Source: Microbacteriaceae bacterium VKM Ac-2854
Lineage (GTDB): Bacteria > Actinomycetota > Actinomycetes > Actinomycetales > Microbacteriaceae
Assembly: GCA_013205085.1 (NCBI GenBank)
Contig: JABMLH010000001.1
Location: 620,001 to 684,000 of the forward strand
Direction of reading: 5' to 3'
Length of the DNA: 64,000 nt
Shown piece after piece: positions 25,876 to 37,293 of this stretch. Position numbers and translations under genes: made by a program. The notes beneath the pieces were generated by a model, which worked only from the letters and a program-made list of their open reading frames with translations, had not been told where the DNA came from and ran no database searches. Position 1 is the first letter of the stretch. The number at the start of each line of letters is the position of its first letter.

Positions 25876-27738
25876 TCAGACAGAGGCGGGTTGCGAGGTC
25901 GCGGCGCGCACGAGGCGCTCCAGCGTCGCCAGGCCGTCGGAGGAGAGCACCGACTCGAGGTGGCCCTGCACGGAGGCGATGCCGTCGCCGCGGAGGGCGT
26001 TGACGACTCCGGTCGCGCGGTCGGCCGAGATCTCCAAGCCGAGCGACGGGGTCACGGTCTGCTCCGCCGTCGCCACGGAGGAGAAGGTGTTGTAGAAACC
26101 GATCGCAGCATCCTGCCCGAACACGTCGACGGCGAGGCGCACGCCCTGGCGCGGCGCCGGCAGCGGCTCGACGGGGAGCCCCGCCAGCAGCGACAGCATC
26201 TGGTGGCTGAGGCACACGGCGAGCAGCGGGCGTCCCGACGCGAGCCGCTGCAGCATCAGCCCGCGCAGTCGTGCGATCCGGGGATCCTGATCGTCGCGCG
26301 GGTCGCCGGGGCCGGGGCCGAAGATCACCAGCTCGTCCGCCAGCACGTCCGTCACATCCGACCAGCGCTCGACCCGTGCGTTCATGCCCAGGTGGTGCAA
26401 CTGGTGGGCGAGCATGATCGTGAACTGGTCCTCGTTGTCCACGATCAGCGCCGAGTGGCCGGCGAGGCCCTCGATGTGAGCGGGCGCCTGCGGGCGCAGC
26501 CAGAACGCGGCGAGTCGTTCGTTGCGCGCCTCCAGCGCCTCAGCGACGCCGGCGAACGCGTTCAGATCAGGCGCCGGTGGGATCTCGCGGGCCGGCAGCA
26601 GACCGAGCGCCGAGAGCACGCCCGACGCCTTCGCCCGAGTCTCCGCGACCTCGCCCTCGGGGGTCGAGTGCCGCACCAGCGTCGCTCCCGCCGGTACCGT
26701 GAGCCGGCCGCCCTCGTGCAGGTAGGCGGTGCGGATCAGGATGGGCGCATCCACCGAGTAACGAGTGCCCTCGGGCTCGAACAGGGCCATCACGCCGGAG
26801 TAATAGCCGCGCGGCTGCTTCTCGTACTCCGCGATGACCGTGCACGCGTTCTCCATCGGCGAGCCGGTGACCGTCGGCGCGAACATCGTCAGCCGCAGCA
26901 CCTCTCGCACATCGAGGTCGGTGTGACCCTCCAGCAGGTACTCGGTGTGGCTGAGCCGCGACATCTGCTTGAGGTAGGGACCGAGGATGCGGCCGCCGCC
27001 GGGGCAGACGGCGCTCATCATCTTCATCTCCTCGTCGACCACCATAAAGAGCTCCTCGCTCTCCTTCACGTCGGCGAGGAAGCTCAGCACCTCCGGCCCG
27101 GTGGGGCCGGCGGCGGGGTGACGAAAGGTGCCGCTGATCGGGTTCATCATCGCGACGCCGTCCTTCACCGACACGTGCCGCTCGGGAGTCGCGCCCACCA
27201 TCGAGACGCCCGGGGTGTGCACCGCGAACGTCCAATACGCTCCGGACTCGTCGGTCAGCAGCCGACGGAACCAGGACAGCAGCGCCCGCACCGGCTCCGC
27301 ATCCGTGTGCGCGACGAACGACCGGGCGATCACGAAGTTCGCGCCCTGGCCGGTGCCGATCTCGTCGCTGATCACCCGGCGCACGATGTCGGCGTACTCC
27401 TCGTCCGGCACGTCGAAGCCGCGCTCTTCGACCGGGATCTCTTCGTCGGGCAGCAGAGCCAGCACCGCGTCCAGCGGCAGCGACTCGCGCTCGCGCACCA
27501 CGATGCAGCGCAGCGGTGCGCCGTCGTCCTGGGCGTCGAAGCCGCGCTCGCGCACCTGGCGGTAGGGCACGAGCGTGAGCACATCCGCGCCGTCGAGCGG
27601 GATGTCGGCGAGCCCGTCGACGTCGACCACGTCGCCGGTGAGCACGTCGACGAATCCGTCGACGGCGTGCTGACGGCGGATGACGGCGAAGGGCATCGTG
27701 CCGTCGGAGGCGAGGATGCGGGTGAGGAGCGAGGTCAT
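25876..27738 (-). CDS. Fused anthranilate synthase (TrpE-TrpG/PhzE type)
   Basis: 620 residues. The chorismate-binding domain (about 100-400) has MNPISGTFRHPAAGPTGPEV, FMVVDEEMKMMSAVCPGGGR, MFAPTVTGSPMENACTVIAE and RGYYSGVMALFEPEGTRYSV. The glutamine amidotransferase domain (about 435-620) has FGPGPGDPRD, nucleophile Cys in LLAVCLSHQM and the His-Glu pair in SVQGHLESVLS. It makes anthranilate (or aminodeoxyisochorismate) from chorismate and glutamine. Its length and fusion order fit PhzE-like enzymes and actinobacterial single-chain anthranilate synthases. The Trp leader peptide and attenuator upstream argue for tryptophan-linked control, so a role in Trp or a Trp-derived metabolite is most likely. 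No other trp or phz gene is in the window. Confidence 0.92.
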   Translation of the reverse strand: MTSLLTRILASDGTMPFAVIRRQHAVDGFVDVLTGDVVDVDGLADIPLDGADVLTLVPYRQVRERGFDAQDDGAPLRCIVVRERESLPLDAVLALLPDEEIPVEERGFDVPDEEYADIVRRVISDEIGTGQGANFVIARSFVAHTDAEPVRALLSWFRRLLTDESGAYWTFAVHTPGVSMVGATPERHVSVKDGVAMMNPISGTFRHPAAGPTGPEVLSFLADVKESEELFMVVDEEMKMMSAVCPGGGRILGPYLKQMSRLSHTEYLLEGHTDLDVREVLRLTMFAPTVTGSPMENACTVIAEYEKQPRGYYSGVMALFEPEGTRYSVDAPILIRTAYLHEGGRLTVPAGATLVRHSTPEGEVAETRAKASGVLSALGLLPAREIPPAPDLNAFAGVAEALEARNERLAAFWLRPQAPAHIEGLAGHSALIVDNEDQFTIMLAHQLHHLGMNARVERWSDVTDVLADELVIFGPGPGDPRDDQDPRIARLRGLMLQRLASGRPLLAVCLSHQMLSLLAGLPVEPLPAPRQGVRLAVDVFGQDAAIGFYNTFSSVATAEQTVTPSLGLEISADRATGVVNALRGDGIASVQGHLESVLSSDGLATLERLVRAATSQPASV

Positions 27739-27787
27739 CGGTGGTCCTTGGTTCTGGACTTCCTCACCCGAGGCCCTGACAAACAGA

Positions 27788-27811
27788 ACGACCGCCCGGT
27801 GAGGCGGTCGT
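27788..27811 (-). terminator. Attenuator terminator of the anthranilate synthase gene
   Basis: On the minus strand, stem ACGACCGCC/GGCGGTCGT with a six-base loop, followed by TTCTGTTTGTC. It lies between the Trp leader peptide and the structural gene, as in classical attenuation. Confidence 0.85.
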
Positions 27812-27837
27812 GTGCAGGATTCTGCGCGTCGGTCCGC

Positions 27838-27879
27838 CTAGGAGGCGGGCCACCAGGAGAGGTGAGTCGACGTGCGCAT
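27838..27879 (-). CDS. trpL: Trp leader peptide
   Basis: Thirteen residues, MRTSTHLSWWPAS, with two adjacent Trp codons (TGG TGG) and stop TAG. Ribosome stalling at these codons when charged tRNA-Trp is scarce would prevent the terminator at 27788 from forming and let the anthranilate synthase gene be read. The ATG lies six bases after the -10 box, so the leader is itself translated from a leaderless mRNA. Confidence 0.88.
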   Translation of the reverse strand: MRTSTHLSWWPAS

Positions 27880-27885
27880 GCGGGG

Positions 27886-27915
27886 AGTCTAGCGGGGCGG
27901 GGCGACAGCGGCCAA
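27886..27915 (-). promoter_or_regulatory. Promoter of the trpL-anthranilate synthase transcript
   Basis: On the minus strand TTGGCC (27915-27910), 18 bases, TAGACT (27891-27886). The ATG of the leader peptide starts six bases after the -10 box. Confidence 0.65.
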
Positions 27916-28045
27916 GTCGACCCTCCTGCCCGTCGGAGGGACGACGAGGCGGATTCACTCAGCGACGTTCAGTTTCTTGTAGCCCGCATACAGATGGTCA
28001 GCGCGGATCTTGTGCACCGAATCCGGAACCTGAAAGGGAGACGGT

Positions 28046-28163
28046 TTCGTTACCGCGATCGGGGAAGAACGGATCGAGGACGCGATAGAAATCTCTCAGG
28101 TGCGACCTGGGGGATTCCGACGGTGCACCGGCCACCGTCCATTCGTCTTGAGAAAGCACACGC
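28046..28163 (+). promoter_or_regulatory. Conserved leader of LPXTG-like gene, copy A
   Basis: From TTCGTTACCGCG to the ATG at 28164 this 118-base stretch is colinear with 44471-44589. Shared blocks: TTCGTTA, CTCAGGTGC (69 bases before the ATG in both), CC[AT]GGGGGA, GCACCG, CGTCC and GAGAAAG before the start. It may hold the promoter and an untranslated regulatory RNA. The rest of 27916-28045 shows no gene. Confidence 0.6.
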
Positions 28164-29270
28164 ATGTCCGCACTCCACGCCGGCCGCTCCGCCGTCGGCA
28201 CCGTCTTCCTGGCCACCGCTCTCGCCGTATCCGGAGCACTCCTGCTCGGTCCAGTCGCGTCCGCCGAGGAGGCGACGCCGACGCCGGTCGTCGTTCCCAC
28301 CGAGGTCGCCGCGTCCACCCCGCCCGACACCGATCCGAGCTGCACCGGGGATGCGGCCGCGCCGACCATCGACCTCGACGCGATCACGGTCGACTGGTCG
28401 CACTACGGCACAGCGGAAGTCACCCTGCCGCCCGCCTCCTTCGCTCCGTGCGCCTACAGCGCAGACCTCGTGCTCGTGATGGAGCAGTGGGACGGCGGTT
28501 ACGACGGCGGCAGTTCCTACCTCACGCCGATCCCAGCCGACGGCTACGCCGGAGGCGTCGTCGACATCGACGTGCGCAACCCGGGCGTCAAGTCGATCCG
28601 CGTGACGGTGAACACCTTCGGGATGAAGGACGGCTCCTTCGTGCTGCTGCACCAGCTCGAAGGACGCACGGCGCCCGGCGTCGCAGCCCTCGATGCGTGG
28701 GACGAGTGCTTCTACAACACCGTCGGTGCCCCCGATTCGGAGTGGACCGCACCGAGCCTTGCCGCAACCGGCGCCGTGGAGTCCGTCTCACTCTCGATCG
28801 GCGACGTCGCGTTGCCCGAGTGCTTCGATTCGGGAGCGTTGACTGTTCAGGCCTACGACAGCTACTCGAACCCGGGTCAGGCCGGCGGATGGGTCGCCGA
28901 CGTTGCGAAGGGATCGCTCGCCGACCTCTCGGGCACCACCGTCACCGCCCCGATCCGTGCGGGTGAGTTCAACTTCCTGCTGCAGGTCGACGGCACCGTC
29001 GACGGCATCGAGAAGAACGTCTCCGGCCTGTCGAAGGTGGAGAACGTGGTCGTCACCGCCGCGCCGGTCGTCGCTCAGCCGACGCCCACGCCGACCGCCG
29101 CAGCAACTCCCGCCGTGACGGCGACTCCCGCCGCCGCAGCCGTGCCGGCGAAGAAGAACCTCGCCTCGACCGGTGTCGAGCCGGTGATGCCGATCGCGAT
29201 CGGTTCCGGCCTCTTCGCCCTCGGAATGCTCGGCCTGCTCATCGGGCGACGGCGCCGTTCAGCCGCGTAG
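28164..29270 (+). CDS. LPXTG-like cell-wall-anchored surface protein 1
   Basis: 368 residues. Signal peptide about 1-35 (FLATALAVSGALLLGPVASA), then a Thr/Pro-rich spacer, two similar Cys-containing domains (TIDLDAITVDWSHYGTAEVT and the later AVESVSLSIGDVALPECFDS), another spacer (QPTPTPTAAATPAVTATPAA) and a sorting signal: LASTG, helix PIAIGSGLFALGMLGLLIG, tail RRRRSAA. A class E-type sortase would cleave LAxTG motifs. Two complete relatives are at 43367 and 44590 and a decayed one at 42868. No enzyme domain is recognised; adhesion or shielding is a guess. Confidence 0.85.
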   Translation: MSALHAGRSAVGTVFLATALAVSGALLLGPVASAEEATPTPVVVPTEVAASTPPDTDPSCTGDAAAPTIDLDAITVDWSHYGTAEVTLPPASFAPCAYSADLVLVMEQWDGGYDGGSSYLTPIPADGYAGGVVDIDVRNPGVKSIRVTVNTFGMKDGSFVLLHQLEGRTAPGVAALDAWDECFYNTVGAPDSEWTAPSLAATGAVESVSLSIGDVALPECFDSGALTVQAYDSYSNPGQAGGWVADVAKGSLADLSGTTVTAPIRAGEFNFLLQVDGTVDGIEKNVSGLSKVENVVVTAAPVVAQPTPTPTAAATPAVTATPAAAAVPAKKNLASTGVEPVMPIAIGSGLFALGMLGLLIGRRRRSAA

Positions 29271-29386
29271 CCCGGCCTGTCCAGAGGGTCCTCGGAGTGC
29301 TTCGAGGGCCCTCCGTCGTGCTCCGGACCTGCGGACACGTAGGGGTGAGGTCGCCGAGGGATGAGGTCGCCGAGCCCGCCACCCGG

Positions 29387-30157
29387 TCACGACTGCGCCG
29401 CGACTCCCGTGTTCTCGCCGCGCAACTCCCGCAGCAGCAGCGTGGCTCCCGCCGTCGCCGCCGGGGTCGTCACCACCGCGCCGCCGGGAATCAGGAACGT
29501 CAGGTAGACCGCGACGCCGAAACCGAGTGAGAGCGAACGCCGCGATGCCAGCAGCCTCCGCCTCTCTCGCAGTGTCAGCCCGCGAGCGTCGCCCGCGAAC
29601 CCGCTGAGCTCGAGCGCCAACGTGCGCCCGCCGACGAGAGCACCGACAACGATTCCCGCGATCTGGCCCACGACCGGCACGATGCCGATGCCGAAGACCA
29701 GAAGAGCGATCAGCAGCGAGGTCGCCACGAGCACGATTCCGTCTCGGACGGCTCGCGCGACCCCGGGCCAGAACGCGATCTCGACCTCGTCGGGCACACC
29801 TCCGAGATCGGTCTCGACCCGTCGCCAGATCCGTTCGTAGAAGGGGTCGCCGACGGCCAGTGTGATGGCTGCGAAGAGCGCCACCACCAGGATCCCGACA
29901 GCAGCGAGAATCGCGATGCCGGCCAGCGTCCGCACCAGCGCACGCCACGGATCGCTCCAGTCGTCAGCGAACGGCGTCACGGTCACCGTGAGGCGATCGA
30001 TGGAGCCGATCAGCACCACGAACCCGGCGACGAAGACGGCCCCGACGATCAGCGGAGGCACGGCGCCGAGCAGCATCAGTCGGGGCGACCGCCCCCACAT
30101 CCGAAAGCCGCGCCCGAACAGGCGGACGCCGAGACCGATCTCACGCACGATGCTCAT
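29387..30157 (-). CDS. EI24/CysZ-like membrane protein
   Basis: 256 residues, begins MSIVREIGLGVRLFGRGFRM. Four to five membrane segments (LLGAVPPLIVGAVFVAGFVV, AGIAILAAVGILVVALFAAI, LLIALLVFGIGIVPVVGQIA) and the family segment AVGDPFYERIWRRVETDLGG match the EI24 domain family found widely in actinobacteria. CysZ relatives move sulfate, but most actinobacterial members have no known role. I chose ATG 30157 because the longer frame upstream has no support. Confidence 0.85.
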   Translation of the reverse strand: MSIVREIGLGVRLFGRGFRMWGRSPRLMLLGAVPPLIVGAVFVAGFVVLIGSIDRLTVTVTPFADDWSDPWRALVRTLAGIAILAAVGILVVALFAAITLAVGDPFYERIWRRVETDLGGVPDEVEIAFWPGVARAVRDGIVLVATSLLIALLVFGIGIVPVVGQIAGIVVGALVGGRTLALELSGFAGDARGLTLRERRRLLASRRSLSLGFGVAVYLTFLIPGGAVVTTPAATAGATLLLRELRGENTGVAAQS

Positions 30158-30330
30158 CCGAGACAGTCTCGCGGATGCGGAGCCGCAGCGGGAAGCTGAG
30201 GGGTACGGCACTCATTACAGCCCAATTCAGGGGCCATTTCGCCCGATCGCTCGAATCTGAATATTCAGGCATGCCATTCTGAGCCGTTTCTTGTTGTGAA
30301 TGTTTGTCGGCTCTGTGCAGGTGGGGGATC

Positions 30331-33300
30331 GTGGCTCGTCGTCGCGCGAAGATGTGGGTAGTTCCGGGTGTGGCGGCGGTCTTGGCCGTGGTTCTCAGCG
30401 TCACTGTGGTGGATTCGGCCTCTGCGGCGGGAGTCCGGCTCGCCGAGTCGACTCCCGCCGAATTCGGTTATGAGACGCCGCAAGACCTCGGCTCGATTCC
30501 GCAGGAGGAGTCGGAGGAGCCGGTCCTGCCGCCGAGCGAGTCGCCGTCGACGAACGACATGAATCAGCCGACCTCGGCTCCGCTCGTCGCGCCCACACCG
30601 GCAGCTGAGCCGGTACCGGCTGAGGGTGAGAGCGATGCCGCTCAGGTACTCGATGATTTCGACCCGGAATCCGAACGTGTCACGGAGCGGGGCGAGTTCA
30701 CGAACACCTACGAGGGGGACGATGACTCGAACGTGACGTCGGTCTCGCCGACCCCCGTGAATGTCCAGGACGATTCTGGCAACTGGGTGCCGATCGAAAC
30801 GGACCTCGAGACGACGGGGGCGCTGTCATGGTTGGGGCGCGGTGGCGCGAAGGTGGATCTGCATCCCTTGCAGCCGGAGTTCGCGGAGAAGGCGGACTCG
30901 CCGAAGCTTCTGACGATGACGAACGACGAGCACGCCGTCACCTTCGCGTTGCAGGGCGCCGCCTCGAGTGTCCTCGAACGGGACCTGGCACCGTGGTCCG
31001 AGGCGAAGAACCATCTCGAGTACAAGAACGTCTTCGACGGCGTCGACCTCACCTACGACGTGGAGGAGAGCGCGGTCAAGGAGCTGTTCCGGCTCACGAA
31101 GCGCCCCACAACGTCGTCGGCGTGGACGTGGGCGGTGGATGCGCCCGGGCTGACGCCCACCGTGGATGCCGAGACGAATTCGATCTTCTTCCGCGATGGC
31201 GAAGGTACCGTGATCTTCGGTGTGCCGGCACCGGTCATGTGGGACTCGTCGGGCACGGATGACGTGCGCGCGAATGCGTTCAACGAGGTTTCGATGACGC
31301 TCGCGCAAAAGGGAGCGTCGTGGCAGATCCGCATGATGCCGAGCCTGAAATGGTTGCAGGCGCCCGAGCGGGTCTTCCCCGTGATGGTGGATCCGACGAC
31401 GGTCACCACGGATGATTTCAACGAGATGGCCTACAAGTCGAACGGTCAGTCGAACCTGAACCAGGACACCTGGTTGGGCAACACCACGAACGGAATCTGG
31501 CGCACCCTCGTCCGCTACAACTACGAGCAGTTCTTCGGGAAGCAGGTTCTCGGCGCCCAGATCGGCGTGACCGGCATCTACAACGATTCGCACACGACGA
31601 CGACGCGCACGGGAGGCGTGTACGAGGTCAGCGGCACCGGGTTCGGCGCGCAGGGGGCGAACGTGGGAGATCTGACGATCGCGGAAACGGGCGGTACCAC
31701 GAACGCAGACGACAAGCGTCTGGGCGAGACGATCGCGCGGTGGGTGCGCGGCGGAGTGGGTGGTTTCCAGCTGATGCTCGCGGGTGATGAAAGCAATGCG
31801 TTCACCTACCGGCACGTTTCGACCGCGCTCTTGGTGGTGTGGAAGGACAAGCCCGTTGCGGGGTACGTTCCGGAGCCGTCGAATGGCGCTACGCAGCAGA
31901 GCCTGACGCCGCGGCTCCTGGCATCCGGGGCCTGGGATCCCGAAAACACCGGGCTGCACAACTATTTCCGGGTGAGCAAGAATCCGAACCCGGAGACCGA
32001 CCCGGTCTGGGACAGCGGATGGATCAGCGACGCTGCACCGCGCGTTCCCGCCGGCATCCTCGAACGCAACACGACGTACTACTGGCGTACCTGGATCCGA
32101 GACGCTTATGACGGCGTTCTCGGCACGACGACGCTGAGCGTGAGCGGGGTCTGGAGCTTCACCACGGCCAATCCCGCTGTGCCGCCGCAGGCGTCGGCGA
32201 CACCGGCCGATCGATCCATTCTGGTGTCGACATCTCCCACACTCACCATCGGCGGAACCACGCATCCTGAGGGCAAGACGTTTCAGTACGGTTTCCGGAT
32301 CGCGACCGGTACGGACGCATCCACCGGTCAGGTGCTGAACTCCGGTTGGTTGCCGTCGACAACGACGAGTTGGACGCCGCCCGCCGATGCGCTGCAGGAC
32401 GGCATCACGTACTCGTGGACGGTGCTCACCAAGGACAACGTCGGCGAATGGGGTCCGTTCTGGGTGAACAGGTTCACGGTCGATAAGCGCATCGGCAGCT
32501 CTGGTCCGGCGCCGACGGATGCGGTGGGGCCGATGACGGTGAACCTCGCGAACGGCAATGCGTCGCTGCAGTTCTCTTCGCCGACCGTCGCGACGGCGGG
32601 TGGACCCATGGGGCTGTCGTTCTCGTACAACTCGCAGAAGCAGGCGAACGGCGGGTTGAAGGCGGAGTACTTCAACGCGAAGTCGCCCGGTCAGGTCTCG
32701 GGCTGGAACTTCGATTTTGCCAACAAGTCGCCGGTGCTGGTGCGCACGGATAGCCAGATCAGTTTCGACTGGGGTGAGGGCTCGCCCGGGCCGGGCGTCG
32801 ACGTCGACCAGTTCATGGTGCGCTGGTCCGGTTTCATCAAGGCGCCGACGGGGGAAGCCGGCACATACCAGTTCGGGTTCACGCGCGACGACGGGATGCG
32901 GGTCAATATCGGCACCTCGCAGGTGATCAATAAATGGACCAATGACGCCATCGAGACGGTGACGTGGGACGGCTATGGGGACTTGAGCACGACCCCGACC
33001 GCGTTCAAGGCCGAGTACTACGAAGACGCGGCACGCGGCCAGGTGCAGTTGTGGGCGAAGAAGAACGGCGGCGGCACTCCGTTCATCATCCCGGCGTCGT
33101 GGTTCTCGCGCAGTACGCAGACGATGCCCGCCGGCTGGACCAGTTCGACGGCGCTAGCCGGTGACTCGGGCTACTACAGCTCCGTGTCCGTGAACGAGGG
33201 ATCTGTCGTCTTCACCGATGTCACGGGCGGCACGCACTCGTGGGCGAAGAAGAAGGTCGACAGCAGCTATGAGCCGCCGGTCGGTGAGTCCGGTGTCGTC

Positions 33301-36300
33301 GCGATCGCGGGTGACGGCCGTGTCTCGCTGACCGATCAGTCCGGTTTCGTGCACCTCTTCGGCGCGGATGGCCTGATCGCTCAGGTATCCAGCCCGACCG
33401 CGATCGGCAAAGAGACCGCGCCGAAGATCATCTACCGCGCCGGCACCGGGCAGGTCGACCGCATCGTCGACCCGCTTTCGAAGCTGAACACCACGCCGCA
33501 GACCCACTCCCGCGAGGTGCGCTTCGTGTACTCCGGTGATAGCGCCCAAACGGCCGGGCTTTCGGGCGCTGACGTGGTGAATGGCAACCCGTGTCGAACG
33601 GGCACTGGATTCTCGGTACCGCCGACGGGAATGCTGTGCCGGATCGTCTATCCGGGCCACGTCGTCGGCGCCGCCGATATGACGGACCTGCTGTACGACG
33701 CGAACGGCCGCTTCGTGCGTCTGATCGATCCGGGCAACGCCACCTCGACCTTCGTTTACGATGCGGCCGGACGGATGTACATCTTCCGCAACGCGGTGAT
33801 GAACGACATGATTGCGAACGGCCTCGCGGGGCTCACCGTCGCCAGCCGCACCATCGAGATCGGCTACGACGCGCAGGGGCGTGCTCAGACCATCTTTTCG
33901 GCCGCGCCCGATGGCGTGACGGAATCCACCCGTCAGACGAAGACGTACACCTACGGCGCGGGCACCACGTCGGTCGACGTCTCCGGACTCGCAGCCCCCG
34001 CGGGTGCTGCACCGAACTGGCACGCGTCGACCGTCACCTACGACAGCGCGTATCGCACGACAAGCACCACCTCCGCGACCGGGCTCACCGCGTCTCAAGA
34101 GTGGAATAACCGTGATCAGAAGACGGCGGCGACCAACGCCCAGGGGCTTCGCACAACGACTCTGTACGACACCCGCGATCGCCCGACCGATTCCTACGGG
34201 CCCGCCGACGCATCCTGTTTCGAAGCGTCCGGGCTCCCGAAGTCGACCTGTGCGATCAAGCCGGCGCACACGCGCACCGCCTACGACGAGGGAATGCAGG
34301 GCCTCGCCGTTTCGTACTTCGACAACAGCCAGCTCGCCGGTGTCCCGGCGCTGTACGACCTCGACATCGGGGCGAAAGACGGCTACGTGTCTCACGACTG
34401 GGGAACGTCGAACCCCGTCACCGGGGCGACCCCGGACAAGTGGTCGGCGCGATTAGCCGGCACGATCACCTTCCCCGCCACGGGTCGGTACTACTTCAAG
34501 ACCTACGCAGACGACGGCACAAAGCTGTGGATCAACAATCTCGCAGTGATCAGCGACTTCTACGTCTCCGCAGCCCACTGGTCAGCGCCGGGCTACTACG
34601 ACGCAACGGCCGGCGAAACAGTTCCGATCCGACTCGACTACATCGACAACGGCGGCGACGCGCGGCTCGAGTTGCACTGGCAACCCGTAGGAGCATCAAC
34701 GACCACGCTGGTCCCGGGTGATGTGCTCAAGCCCGATTACGGACTCGCGACGTCCTCGGTGACGGATGACGACGCCGCGGGCGTCACGGGAGCGACAGCA
34801 CCGTCGATCTCGTCGACGACCAGCTACAGCAGGCCGTGGCTCGGTCTCGCAGATCAAACGGCGAACGATCCGACGGGTCTGAACCTGCGCACGGCGATCG
34901 GGTACGACACCCAAGCCAACGGCTATCGACGACTCACGAAAACCCTGCCCGCCGCGACCGCATCCGGCGCGGCGGCGAGCACCGCCGGAGTCACGACCAG
35001 CTACTACGGCGATACGGAGGCGATTACCGCACAGACGTGTGGCGTGCCGACCGGCACGAAGCAATTCGGATTGGTGAAGTCGCAGAAGGGTGCCACCGCG
35101 GCGAGTGGACAATTCGTGACCACCGAGTTCGTGTACGACGCTCTCGGCCGAGTCGCCGGCACGAAACGCACGGGCGATTCGAACTGGACCTGCACGACCT
35201 TCGACCCTCGAGGACGGGTGAGCTCGGTCAGCTATCCCGCGGTCGCGGCAGTGACCACTCCGGCCGCTGCGGCAATTCCCGCTCGTCTGGTGACGTACCG
35301 GTACACGAGCACGGGCCTGGCAGATGGTGATCCGCGGATCAGCTCCGTGCAGGACACGGCCGTAACCGGGTCGCCGAATGCGGGCAAGATCACGACTGTT
35401 GCTGATGCAACAGGGCGAATCACCTCCTACACAGACGTGTGGAACACGACCACCGTGACGACTTACGATCAGGTGGGTCGTGTCGCGCAAACACAGACAA
35501 CGTCAGGTAGCACCGCGACGACGCGGGCGTTCGAATACGACGCGGACGGAAAGGTCGTGAAGGTGAAGGAGGCCGGTGCTGACCTCGCTGTTGTCACGTA
35601 CGGGTCGGCGACCGGACCTGCCGCGCAGCGCGGTCAAGCGACGGGCGTCACGTATCCCGCTGGAGGCGCGGGCAATGGCACGAGCTTGTCGGATCTTCTT
35701 GTTTCTGCGACTGGGGCCGCGAAGTCGTTGACGTGGAACTTCGCCAGTGGTGCGGCGGTGACGGATGCCGTCGCTCGGTCGCAGTCGGGTCGGATCGTGC
35801 AGAACACGTCGACGGTCGCGGGTCAGGCAGCGTTGACATCGACGTATCGTTTTGATGCGGTGGGGCGTTTGACGCAGGCGACTATTCCGGGACATACACT
35901 CAGCTACGGGTATGGTGCGGCGAGTTGCGGCACGGCGAATGCGGGGCTGAACGGCAACCGCACGAGCATGTCGGATCAGCCGACAACCGGCGCGACGACG
36001 TCGGCGAGCTACTGCTACGACGCGGCCGATCGGTTGCTGTCTTCGGTGGTGACGAACCCGGTTGCGGGGGCCGATTCGGTTTCGGACGGTCTCGCGACGA
36101 GTGACCTGTTCTACGACGCGAAGGGTCGAACGCGCAAGATCGGTGACCAGGTTCTGTCGTATGACGTCACTGATCGGCACATCAAGACCGTGAACGCGGA
36201 TGGCTCGAGCGTCGAATATCTGCGGGATGCGACGGATCGTATCGTCGCACGGATCAACACGCCGGCCGCGGGTGGTGGTGCAGCGTCGACAATTCGGTAC

Positions 36301-37293
36301 TCGTTCGCGGGTGGTGGCGATGCGTCGTCGATGCTGCTCGATGGCGGGAATGGGATCGTGGAACGCACCCGAGCGCTGCCAGGCGGGGTAATTGTGTCGT
36401 TGCGTGCGGACGGGAGCGAAGTCTGGTCCTATCCCAACCTGCAAGGCAGCATCATTACTACAGCTGATGGCAACGGAGTACGCAGCGGGGTCGTGAGTCG
36501 GTATGACCCGTTCGGTCAGCCGGTCGATCCGGTCACGGGGCGGATCGGTACGATCGCGGCGGCAGATGCGGTGCAGGATACGCAGAAGAACTCTGATGCG
36601 GATTATGCGTGGCTCGGCTCGAATCAGAAGCTGTTCGAGCATGCCGGAGGTATCGCGGCGATCGAGATGGGCGCGCGGGTGTATATCGCGGCGCTTGGCC
36701 GGTTCTTGTCTGTAGACCCGGTCGAAGGTGGAGTCGACAACGACTACAACTACCCTCTCGACCCGATCAACAAGCTCGACCTCACCGGGCGATGCTCTCT
36801 TCTAGCTGCAGATCGCGGAGCATGTAAGATCAAGCCTGGAACTGGGGACGGGGGACGGAGGGATGCCCGCCGAACCGGGGGAGCCGGCCAATCTGCATGC
36901 GTTATGTCCGGCGAATGTCACTCGCAAACGTACGCCGATCGCGTTTATGCTCCATTCATCTACAGCTCTTCGGCAAGAGCATGGAAGACTCTATTCGTTA
37001 CCACTGATTGGGAATTTGTCAGCCTCATGCTGGCTACTGCGTCGTTGATGGCCATCCCGATGCCACCAGTTGCTGCTGGCCTAGGGCTCGCAAGCACGGG
37101 AATAGATTGTATTCGCGGTGACACGGCAGGATGCATGCTTGGCGTGAGCACACTCGGCTTGGGCGCTGGCGTCAAGGTGGTCGGTCGCGTGGCTCCTGAC
37201 GTGGCATATGGAATGGATAGCGGCTTGAAGGCGTGGGGAATCAATACAGATGTGGGCGGCTACGTGTCGAGCTTGTTCGGGTGGCTGTACTAA
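30331..37293 (+). CDS. Secreted RHS-repeat polymorphic toxin with two PA14 domains
   Basis: 2320 residues from GTG 30331 (a TTG at 30304 would add nine). Signal peptide [20 protein letters not shown] to SASAAG. Then a Pro/Glu-rich region, a WapA-like wall-associated part, fibronectin-like [18 protein letters not shown]14 domain 1 (about 775-880, [10 protein letters not shown]), YD repeats, PA14 domain 2 (about 1325-1455, [16 protein letters not shown]), more YD repeats ([32 protein letters not shown]) and the RHS core end ([14 protein letters not shown], then [17 protein letters not shown] and [13 protein letters not shown]) near 2155. The last 165 residues are a variable, hydrophobic tip with C-x(7)-C in [15 protein letters not shown], where G+C falls. 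Expected role: contact-dependent delivery of the tip into neighbours. Stop TAA 37291-37293 overlaps the immunity-type gene. Confidence 0.92.
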   Translation: MARRRAKMWVVPGVAAVLAVVLSVTVVDSASAAGVRLAESTPAEFGYETPQDLGSIPQEESEEPVLPPSESPSTNDMNQPTSAPLVAPTPAAEPVPAEGESDAAQVLDDFDPESERVTERGEFTNTYEGDDDSNVTSVSPTPVNVQDDSGNWVPIETDLETTGALSWLGRGGAKVDLHPLQPEFAEKADSPKLLTMTNDEHAVTFALQGAASSVLERDLAPWSEAKNHLEYKNVFDGVDLTYDVEESAVKELFRLTKRPTTSSAWTWAVDAPGLTPTVDAETNSIFFRDGEGTVIFGVPAPVMWDSSGTDDVRANAFNEVSMTLAQKGASWQIRMMPSLKWLQAPERVFPVMVDPTTVTTDDFNEMAYKSNGQSNLNQDTWLGNTTNGIWRTLVRYNYEQFFGKQVLGAQIGVTGIYNDSHTTTTRTGGVYEVSGTGFGAQGANVGDLTIAETGGTTNADDKRLGETIARWVRGGVGGFQLMLAGDESNAFTYRHVSTALLVVWKDKPVAGYVPEPSNGATQQSLTPRLLASGAWDPENTGLHNYFRVSKNPNPETDPVWDSGWISDAAPRVPAGILERNTTYYWRTWIRDAYDGVLGTTTLSVSGVWSFTTANPAVPPQASATPADRSILVSTSPTLTIGGTTHPEGKTFQYGFRIATGTDASTGQVLNSGWLPSTTTSWTPPADALQDGITYSWTVLTKDNVGEWGPFWVNRFTVDKRIGSSGPAPTDAVGPMTVNLANGNASLQFSSPTVATAGGPMGLSFSYNSQKQANGGLKAEYFNAKSPGQVSGWNFDFANKSPVLVRTDSQISFDWGEGSPGPGVDVDQFMVRWSGFIKAPTGEAGTYQFGFTRDDGMRVNIGTSQVINKWTNDAIETVTWDGYGDLSTTPTAFKAEYYEDAARGQVQLWAKKNGGGTPFIIPASWFSRSTQTMPAGWTSSTALAGDSGYYSSVSVNEGSVVFTDVTGGTHSWAKKKVDSSYEPPVGESGVVAIAGDGRVSLTDQSGFVHLFGADGLIAQVSSPTAIGKETAPKIIYRAGTGQVDRIVDPLSKLNTTPQTHSREVRFVYSGDSAQTAGLSGADVVNGNPCRTGTGFSVPPTGMLCRIVYPGHVVGAADMTDLLYDANGRFVRLIDPGNATSTFVYDAAGRMYIFRNAVMNDMIANGLAGLTVASRTIEIGYDAQGRAQTIFSAAPDGVTESTRQTKTYTYGAGTTSVDVSGLAAPAGAAPNWHASTVTYDSAYRTTSTTSATGLTASQEWNNRDQKTAATNAQGLRTTTLYDTRDRPTDSYGPADASCFEASGLPKSTCAIKPAHTRTAYDEGMQGLAVSYFDNSQLAGVPALYDLDIGAKDGYVSHDWGTSNPVTGATPDKWSARLAGTITFPATGRYYFKTYADDGTKLWINNLAVISDFYVSAAHWSAPGYYDATAGETVPIRLDYIDNGGDARLELHWQPVGASTTTLVPGDVLKPDYGLATSSVTDDDAAGVTGATAPSISSTTSYSRPWLGLADQTANDPTGLNLRTAIGYDTQANGYRRLTKTLPAATASGAAASTAGVTTSYYGDTEAITAQTCGVPTGTKQFGLVKSQKGATAASGQFVTTEFVYDALGRVAGTKRTGDSNWTCTTFDPRGRVSSVSYPAVAAVTTPAAAAIPARLVTYRYTSTGLADGDPRISSVQDTAVTGSPNAGKITTVADATGRITSYTDVWNTTTVTTYDQVGRVAQTQTTSGSTATTRAFEYDADGKVVKVKEAGADLAVVTYGSATGPAAQRGQATGVTYPAGGAGNGTSLSDLLVSATGAAKSLTWNFASGAAVTDAVARSQSGRIVQNTSTVAGQAALTSTYRFDAVGRLTQATIPGHTLSYGYGAASCGTANAGLNGNRTSMSDQPTTGATTSASYCYDAADRLLSSVVTNPVAGADSVSDGLATSDLFYDAKGRTRKIGDQVLSYDVTDRHIKTVNADGSSVEYLRDATDRIVARINTPAAGGGAASTIRYSFAGGGDASSMLLDGGNGIVERTRALPGGVIVSLRADGSEVWSYPNLQGSIITTADGNGVRSGVVSRYDPFGQPVDPVTGRIGTIAAADAVQDTQKNSDADYAWLGSNQKLFEHAGGIAAIEMGARVYIAALGRFLSVDPVEGGVDNDYNYPLDPINKLDLTGRCSLLAADRGACKIKPGTGDGGRRDARRTGGAGQSACVMSGECHSQTYADRVYAPFIYSSSARAWKTLFVTTDWEFVSLMLATASLMAIPMPPVAAGLGLASTGIDCIRGDTAGCMLGVSTLGLGAGVKVVGRVAPDVAYGMDSGLKAWGINTDVGGYVSSLFGWLY

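Noticed and set aside
28046-28163. c-di-AMP (ydaO-type) riboswitch before the surface protein genes
   Set aside because: Only the GGGGGA block agrees by eye; conserved flanking parts are not found. Kept as a conserved leader of unknown type.
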